Below, piece after piece: positions 58,178 to 64,000 of a stretch of DNA of 64,000 nucleotides. Below the pieces are notes generated by a model. That model saw nothing but the letters and a program-made list of their open reading frames with translations, made no database searches and had not been told where the DNA came from. A program made the position numbers and the translations under genes. Source of the stretch: Sipunculus nudus (taxonomy: Eukaryota > Annelida > Sipuncula > Golfingiida > Sipunculidae). Position 1 is the stretch's first letter. The number at the start of each line of letters is the position of its first letter. The stretch is taken from contig CM049318.1 in assembly GCA_026874595.1 (NCBI GenBank), forward strand, positions 18,832,241-18,896,240, given 5' to 3'.

Positions 58178-60860
58178 ACTAGCTGATAGACCCGGTATAC
58201 CGGGCTTATTACCGGGGTTGGGGAGATTTATAAACTGAGATGTTAAATGTTGGCTCATTTTTGTTTATTCTAAAAATTGACAGAAAATATAGGTTTTCAT
58301 TGGGAAACTGTCTCTATAAGATATGTATAAACATTTTGGCACGACTGCAGAATAACTCACGAACCTCTATGAGGCACAACACTTCTGTGAACAAAAAACG
58401 TTTCTATGTCCAGCTGCTTAAATTACATGAATCCTAAACATTATACCGCCCGTCCGTATAAACTCATAACCTGGTGGAGACAATGCGTGAGAGATCCTGC
58501 AGTCGCTCCAATATTTTATACATTTATTTTGTGGGACTCTCCTCGTGGCATGAAATTTATACCCCGGTTTATTTACCTTGAAGACCTGAACAGTGATGGT
58601 GTTTACATTGCGAACCGGAATGAGACGCGGGGGCATTCAGGTTTTCAATGATATTTGACTGGATTCTATCATTGGATAAAGATTGGGTTGATGTGAGGAA
58701 CACATGAAAGATTAATTAAATGTACGTTGCAAGGAAACTGTTCATGAAGAAAGAAACAGAAATATGCACACCTCGTAAGTATCAGAAGCGGACCCAACGG
58801 GACTGCATGCAGAGGGCCCGTATTCATTTTCAACCGCCGCAGCTTTTTTTTATTTATCGTATCAGCAAATTTTGAGGCCTGAAACCCCCGACACCACCCC
58901 AGCCCTGTTCCTGAAATTGGGACCTTGATTTAGGTTTTGTCATTAATCCCCTGTGTTGAACTCTCCATTTCATTAAGCGAGAAACATGTGTTTTTCTCTT
59001 TTACTGACCACGCACGTGGGTCAAATCCCTCATTGAAAGCAAGCGTTATTCATATGAACAATAGTCCTTAGTGTTAGAGGTTAAGTGACCACGATGCACG
59101 CATTCCGGTGATTGCCGAAGGCAGTTCGGCTATGTTCGGTAAAAAAACGAAAAAATCACTAAAAATTATATTTATATTAAAAATTATTTATTTTCATATC
59201 GCCTATGTCAGTGCGGGGATAATAACCTTTAAAATGATGTATGGCACAATATTGTACACAACGCGGTTTTAGAGAACACTGCGAACAAACGTGAACTGAA
59301 TTCCTTTTATAAGTATTAGATATATATTGTGGTAATTAATATTATAGCCCAAAATGAAATCGACAATTAATATGTCTTTATCCTAACCCTCTACAAATGT
59401 TCAGCAAAGCATTTTTCGCCTGTCACGCTTTTCAGGAGGCGACCTGTAATCCCCACTGAACCCCATTTCCATTATATCACCTGTAAAGGAATTTTACTCT
59501 GTCAAAAGGAAGTCAAGATTTTAAATTCAAGCGCAGAACACATGTCCACAATAGGGAGTACTTTTCCTTTGAGTGGACACAAAGAGCGGAGGCCCTTTAC
59601 ACGATCACCGTTTTATAGGTTTACAGGTATTTTAATATTAATACATTCAGAAGTATGTTTCCATGGTAACCATGGTTTTAATAGTTCGGCCAATTTATTG
59701 GTTGTATGAAAAAGTTTTTTTTTTGTTCAAAAGGAAGCCCGGGGGCGATTGCACACATTTCTAAGGGTCCTCAATCTCTTGGGGACTTTAACCCCCCTCC
59801 GTTCCCCCAGAGCCTACTGATCTGTCGTTGGTTCATACGTGCACGTTTCATGTAAAACATTGTCAGGGTTCAGAAACACAAGTTCACCAGGCGAGTGGAA
59901 GAACAACTGCATACGAATGGGCGGCTTCTACTCAGGGACAAAGGAATAGCCCCTTATAATTATTCCTTTGTGGAATTGTGATTTTGCACTTAAGAAAATA
60001 ATATATTATGGTGATTCCGATTACCTCCAAAAATGTATTGGATTACGGATGCAGTTTTACTCTACCCCTCTACAAATTTTTAGCAAAATCTGTATATTAC
60101 ATTTTGCATGATTTGCTAAAAGTCATTGCAACGAACCAAGGCTGAAGTGGTTTCTTTGCTAAATGCTTTCATCGAAATATATCAACCTGCTTTCTTTTTA
60201 TCTGGAAGGGTTGTCAATTTTGCATCAGACCTGCTTATTCCATGACAATTTAGTACTTTAACCAACCATTTAATACTGTTGGAATATATTTTTCTGGGCC
60301 TATCCTTTTCCATTTGGCAGCTATATACATTTCGCGTACATGACACTTCAACGACATATGCATGTGTATACAAATAACGCATGTGTCTGTTAACATGCCT
60401 TAGACTATACCCTCTACTGACTACACTAATTAGAAATCGTGGTTTACGATGTCGCCTGAGCTTCAACTAATACAAAGCATCTTTCATATAATTTCACGGT
60501 AAATGCTTCCTTATACAATCGTTATATCTATGATATTTCCTAAGCAATGAAGTTGTCGGACCTATATTGATTATCGGAAAAAACCTTCTCACTTTAAAAT
60601 TCGTACACCCTGTATATGCCTCACGTCTCTTTCCAACATTTATCTATTGTGTTATTTCTCGAAAAGAATAGTTTTACTTTCTATGCTGATATTTTGGGGG
60701 AGGGTGGTCCTGGTGAATTCTAGCAGGAGTAATCTTTATATCATATAAGTGAAACACATGACAAAAGTTCCTGCAAAAACCTGCGTCGTTTAGTTCCTAT
60801 AAGCTCCTTACAAAAATATGCATCAGATAGACCTGTGGATTTTCCACGGGAGCAGCTAGT
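58178..60860. mobile_element. Candidate 2.7-kb element bounded by hairpin-bearing inverted ends
   Basis: The left border actagctg (58178-58185) is followed within a few bases by the perfect palindrome cccggtataccggg. The right border cagctagt (60853-60860) is the inverse of the left, and it too is preceded by a hairpin (gtgga...tccac). The symmetrical plan suggests the two ends of one element family. No protein is recognisable between them, and copy B of the local duplication lies inside. Target duplications are not clear. Confidence 0.4.
59405..59960 (+). repeat. Copy B of the local duplication (no MITE)
   Basis: It carries the three shared blocks without the GC-rich element. Identity to copy A is patchy, so the duplication is old. 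Confidence 0.75.
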
Positions 60861-60989
60861 ATAAAATAACAGTTAAGAATTTAACTGGAAACATGTTTCC
60901 TTATATCCTAAAACCTTATACTTAAGTTGTAATATATTTGAAAAGGGATTAAGTTGATATGTTTGAAATGTGTCTTACAGACGATAAAA

Positions 60990-61031
<42 letters not shown>
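60990..61031. repeat. (TA)n microsatellite at the PLE 3' end
   Basis: TA units with one TTTA break, bordering the 3' region of the minus-strand PLE. Confidence 0.9.
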
Positions 61032-61032
<1 letters not shown>

Positions 61033-61179
61033 GAAAGGGTTTGATTGCCATTCCAGGATCAAAGTGCTCGATACATAAAGTAGAGCTGCTATAAGTTCAT
61101 AAAAATGCATCTGCATTAATGTCACTACCCGCAGGTTTCGTGCGCACTGCGTAGCACTCATCAGGTGACTGAATGGGGT
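61032..61179 (-). mobile_element. 3' terminal piece of the PLE, separated from its ORF by an insertion
   Basis: If the foldback-like element (61180-62842) and one 7-bp duplicate are discounted, this stretch follows the PLE stop codon after about 45 bases. It holds the hammerhead motif and then an unassigned ~90 bases before (TA)n. A hammerhead close to the terminus fits PLEs. Confidence 0.7.
61121..61169 (-). ncRNA. Hammerhead ribozyme (type I-like) in the PLE 3' region
   Basis: All core parts are present on the minus strand in order. Stem I 5' strand is GTCAC (61169-61165). CTGATGA follows (61164-61158). Stem II is GTGC/GCAC (61157-61154 with 61143-61140) around a 10-base loop. GAAA is at 61139-61136. 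Stem III is a minimal CC/GG (61135-61134 with 61129-61128) closed by TGCG, with the A-T pair 61136-61127. The cleavage base is A at 61126 (triplet GTA). The stem I 3' strand is GTGAC (61125-61121), fully complementary to GTCAC. Very short stem III is characteristic of PLE-type hammerheads. Predicted self-cleavage lies between 61126 and 61125. Activity is not shown. Confidence 0.82.
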
Positions 61180-61643
61180 GTTACGACCCATAATGTAATA
61201 ACTGGCCCATAATGTAATAACGGCCCATATTGTAATAAAAACGACCCATAATGTAATAATAGCCCATAATGTAATAAAAACGGCCCATATTGTAATAACT
61301 ATACCCTGCCCATATTGTAATAAAATCGCAAGTGGGTAAAACGGCCCATATTGTAATAAAATCGCAAGTGGCTAAAACGGCCCATATTGTAATAAAATCG
61401 AAGGTGGGTAAAACGGCCAATAATTTTATAAATCAAAGTTCATGCAAATTAACTTAGACAATTGACGGTGACACGAATGTGTAAGTGAACATACAAGTAT
61501 GAAAAACCACTGGATTACATAATGACTATTTGTTTAAAACGGTGACCAAGCTAATATGAGCGAAATATGGCCATGATTCATGATTATCCTTTTGTTGAAT
61601 CAGTGTTTAAAAAGGGTGATAAAGTATTTAAACAAGATAATAT

Positions 61644-61644
61644 A

Positions 61645-61701
<57 letters not shown>
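61644..61701. repeat. (TA)n inside foldback-like copy 2
   Basis: Same site as 11177-11222 in copy 1, expanded. Confidence 0.95.
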
Positions 61702-61703
<2 letters not shown>

Positions 61704-62285
61704 CCAAAATGTAAATAATTTGTCAATTTTAACAGATAAAATATACAAAACTCTCATTATCGATACATTTTAATGTATTTTAATTCTTTTTAAAATATAA
61801 ATGAAAGTTTAAATTTCAGTGCGTTTTGCTCAATGTATCATAGAGAATATTTTATATGATGATCTCTCGAAACCTCCCGAGATTTGGAAATTATAAATGG
61901 AGGTGCTGCTGCAATTTTTGGTGCCTATATATGTATTGGTTAAGATGTCTTAGGTTAACATGTATAACACGTCGCATAGATTAAGAGCTTTCAACGCATG
62001 TATTTGAAGTTAAAACCTGGATGCGTCATTCGTGCGATTCAAGAGTTTACAATTTAATTTTTAAAAATAATTAGCCCAAACAACAAAACAACAATTTGAA
62101 AATGCCGGTTTCTGTGTTCTAGAGGTAGAGCATATAGGACGCAGAGCGGGGAGATTCAGGGGCGTAACCAGGTTTGAGGGAGGCCAGGGGGCCATGATTA
62201 GTGGCGGATCTAGAAATTCGAAAGTTGTGGGGGGGGGGGGGCGCTAATTTGCATACATGGGTACTATAAAAACTGTTATATATAC

Positions 62286-62343
<58 letters not shown>

Positions 62344-62395
62344 TATTAAAATAATAATAATAATTATTATTATTATTATATTATTATTATTATTA
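62286..62395. repeat. (TA)n followed by (ATT)n inside foldback-like copy 2
   Basis: Same compound tract as 11812-11935 in copy 1 with altered lengths. Confidence 0.9.
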
Positions 62396-62842
62396 TACGA
62401 TATATTTTAGTGTATGAAAATATGATTTTTTTATTCAATTGTAAACCATGGTTTCATTAAGGTTAGTAACAGGTTCATGGAGAGGGTATGGGAGGGGGCA
62501 GGATATTATATAATGACACTAAGCGTGTGCTCTGTCATTCTTGAGCTTAAACATATGTTATTACAATATAAATATGCTATTACAATATGGGTCGTTTTTC
62601 CCACTTCCCGTTTTATTACAATATGGGTAGGGTATGATTATTACAATATGGGTCGTTTTTATTACAATATGTGCCGTTATTACAATATGGGCCGTTTTTT
62701 ATTACATTATGGGCCGTTATTACAGTATGGGCCAGTTTTATTACAATATGGGCAGGGTATGATTATTACATTATGGGTCGTTTTTATTACAATATGGGCC
62801 GTTATTACATTATGGGCCGGTTATTACATTATGGGTTGTAAC

Positions 62843-62891
62843 ATGGGGTTGGTTTGTGTTTGTTCATGTATGGGTGCGTGTGCGAGATTAT
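62843..62891 (-). other. Start of the PLE 3' untranslated region
   Basis: Bases between the PLE stop codon and the foldback-like insertion. They include the right copy of the 7-bp duplication atggggt. Confidence 0.7.
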
Positions 62892-63980
62892 TTACGGTTG
62901 GCTGGTTTTTGCTGTATGATGCCTGCAAGTGTTAAGGTATTCACTTCGTTTATTAAGGAGTGGCGTTCTTTTGTACGTCATGATTTGTAGCTTTTCTTGT
63001 TCGCATAGGTTACACCTGTTATTCATTGTTGTTGTAGTTGGCTTAGCTATAATAGACCATGTGATACTGTGTGAGGTGCCTTGGCGTTTCAGTTTCCAAA
63101 TATACTTTGATAGTTCTGTTTCTGTTTCATACTTCTCGTATTTAAACGACTTCTTGTGGTTCGCATAGCGGCTTTTAAAAGTATTTCCTGTGTTTCCTAT
63201 GTATGAGACGGTCCCGTTATTTGTAGTTATATCAGCTTTGTAAACAACACTTGTTATTAGGCAGTCGCCGTTCAGTGGGCATTCTCCTTTATTCCTGCAG
63301 TTGCAAGCTCGCTTGGGTTGGGGGTTCGCTGTTTGTTGTAGAACTTTTTGGTAGTGGTTTCTAATGATGCTGCCCAGGTTTGGGAGACAGCTGTAGCTGA
63401 TCTTTATAGTGTTTCTATTGAAGAGTTTGTGAAGAGGGCTGCCGGGTGGATAATGTTTGTCAATCAGGCGCAGGAACATTTTTCCGACGTTTGTTTTTAC
63501 GCTCTTGCAGAAAGGGGGGTTGAACCATATGATGTTTCTTCTCCGTTTATTCTTCTGTTTGTTTTGCTGGGGTTTGCTGTAGCTAATTCTTTCGTTGTGT
63601 CCTGAGTTTTCTAGCGCGTCGTTATAGATGTGGGCGGTGGAATGGAATGATTCTTCGTCGTGGGAGAGCTGTGATATACGTTTTCCGATCGCTTCTGAAA
63701 TTTTCTTGATGATTAGAGGTGGATGGTTGGACAATTTATGCACATATAAAGGGTTGTCAATTGGTTTTCTGTACGGCGTATATGAGTTGTTCTTCAGGTC
63801 GAAAGTCACGTCAAGGAAATTAACTGTGTTTAGGTTGGACTCGGCTGTGATCTTGATGCCAAGAAGCTGGAGTTCTGAAGTTATTTTTGTTCTGAGTTTG
63901 TCTGCTGCTCGTCCCGTCATTCCTTTGATTACGGCTAATCCGTCATCCCGGTACATTCCTACGTTTTCTGAGGGATTATT
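62892..63980 (-). CDS. Penelope-like element protein: RT end and GIY-YIG endonuclease (partial)
   Basis: PLEs copy their RNA with a reverse transcriptase and cut DNA with a GIY-YIG nuclease. Counting from the Met at 63956, residues 2-5 are YRDD, the catalytic palm motif. NFLDVTFDL (46-54) and the 'YRKPIDNPLYVH..SNHPP' block (62-80) follow, then IIWFNPPF (142-149), NVGKMFLRLIDKHYP (156-170) and FNRNTIKISYSC (179-190). A cysteine cluster C218, C220, C226, C232 precedes the nuclease. There VVY (237-239), SYIG (251-254), FKSRYANH (260-267) and a later LLNKRSE give the GIY-YIG signature. The frame stays open upstream of the Met (NNPSENVG) until a TAA at 63981-63983, which interrupts continuing PLE-like sequence. 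The copy therefore has one nonsense mutation, and the rest of the RT lies beyond the window. The frame ends at TAA 62892. Confidence 0.9.
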   Translation of the reverse strand, partial: NNPSENVGMYRDDGLAVIKGMTGRAADKLRTKITSELQLLGIKITAESNLNTVNFLDVTFDLKNNSYTPYRKPIDNPLYVHKLSNHPPLIIKKISEAIGKRISQLSHDEESFHSTAHIYNDALENSGHNERISYSKPQQNKQKNKRRRNIIWFNPPFCKSVKTNVGKMFLRLIDKHYPPGSPLHKLFNRNTIKISYSCLPNLGSIIRNHYQKVLQQTANPQPKRACNCRNKGECPLNGDCLITSVVYKADITTNNGTVSYIGNTGNTFKSRYANHKKSFKYEKYETETELSKYIWKLKRQGTSHSITWSIIAKPTTTTMNNRCNLCEQEKLQIMTYKRTPLLNKRSEYLNTCRHHTAKTSQP

Positions 63981-64000
63981 TTACTGAGCGTGTGAAGTAT

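Larger units (their letters stand above)
61180..62842. mobile_element. Foldback-like element with minisatellite TIRs, copy 2 (inserted in PLE)
   Basis: It has the same plan and near-identical sequence as 10724-12381: gttacgaccc at the start, gggttgtaac at the end, and 'cccata.tgtaataa' units in both termini in opposite orientation. The flanks have a perfect 7-bp duplication atggggt (61173-61179 and 62843-62849). This copy has one more terminal unit ('cgcaagtggctaaaacgg', near 61362) than copy 1 and longer TA tracts. The frame at 62477-62935 is translated minisatellite. The insertion lies between the PLE stop codon and its hammerhead. Confidence 0.9.

Noticed and set aside
63348-63987. + strand frames of 85 and 119 residues
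   Set aside because: They are antisense shadows of the PLE protein.
1-64000. Bacterial or viral operon content
   Set aside because: There are no runs of adjacent long frames and no ribosome-binding sites. The content is microsatellites, SINE, LINE and PLE sequence typical of an animal nuclear genome.

Overview
This window looks like repeat-rich, gene-poor DNA from an invertebrate animal, most likely a bivalve mollusc. It is AT-rich, full of (TA)n, (ATT)n and other microsatellites, and has no long host reading frame on either strand. Every stretch of protein coding that I can recognise belongs to a mobile element. The bivalve assignment is an inference from remembered repeat style: tandem-core elements that open with an 'agctca...' motif followed by 'cgtccgtc' runs, and that carry a ggtggcgccacc palindrome. 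I could not run a database search. No tRNA, rRNA or CRISPR array is supported, and no host exon could be identified.

Layout. 0-2 kb holds the 5' half of an APE-type non-LTR retrotransposon (LINE) on the minus strand. It has a complete ORF1 whose N-terminus carries a 2A-like ribosome-skipping motif, then a frameshifted ORF2 endonuclease that runs off the left edge. At 2.17-2.54 kb is a small TIR element (MITE-like). At 4.3-7.8 kb an internal LINE ORF2 fragment, flanked by a 16-bp direct repeat, is split by a 2.66-kb Helentron/HINE-like element with 178-bp tandem repeats. At 8.4-8.8 kb is a tRNA-derived SINE. At 10.72-12.38 kb is the first copy of a foldback-like element whose terminal inverted repeats are minisatellites. 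At 16.4-17.9 kb is a second HINE-like element with ~340-bp tandem units. At 21.9-22.9 kb is a decayed, internally deleted LINE ORF2. From 23 to 41 kb there is mostly unassigned sequence with small MITE candidates, a hairpin and local duplications. At 41.07-42.1 kb is a collapsed Penelope-like element (PLE). From 42 to 56 kb most sequence is unassigned, with a CRE cluster, a duplicated octamer motif and a minisatellite. At 56.8-60.9 kb an old local duplication has a GC-rich MITE present in only one copy and overlaps the ends of a 2.7-kb element bounded by short inverted repeats. From 61.0 to 64.0 kb a PLE on the minus strand encodes the end of its reverse transcriptase and a GIY-YIG endonuclease. 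It has a well-formed hammerhead ribozyme in its 3' region. The second foldback-like copy is inserted a few bases from that ribozyme.

How the parts relate. The window is a stack of nested insertions, and three can be ordered from sequence: HINE-like element into LINE fragment, foldback-like element into PLE, and GC-rich MITE into one arm of a duplication. The most interesting signals are the intact hammerhead core next to the PLE, the two near-identical foldback-like elements with 7-bp target duplications, the 2A motif at the start of the LINE ORF1, and the odd internal LINE fragment with its own direct repeats.
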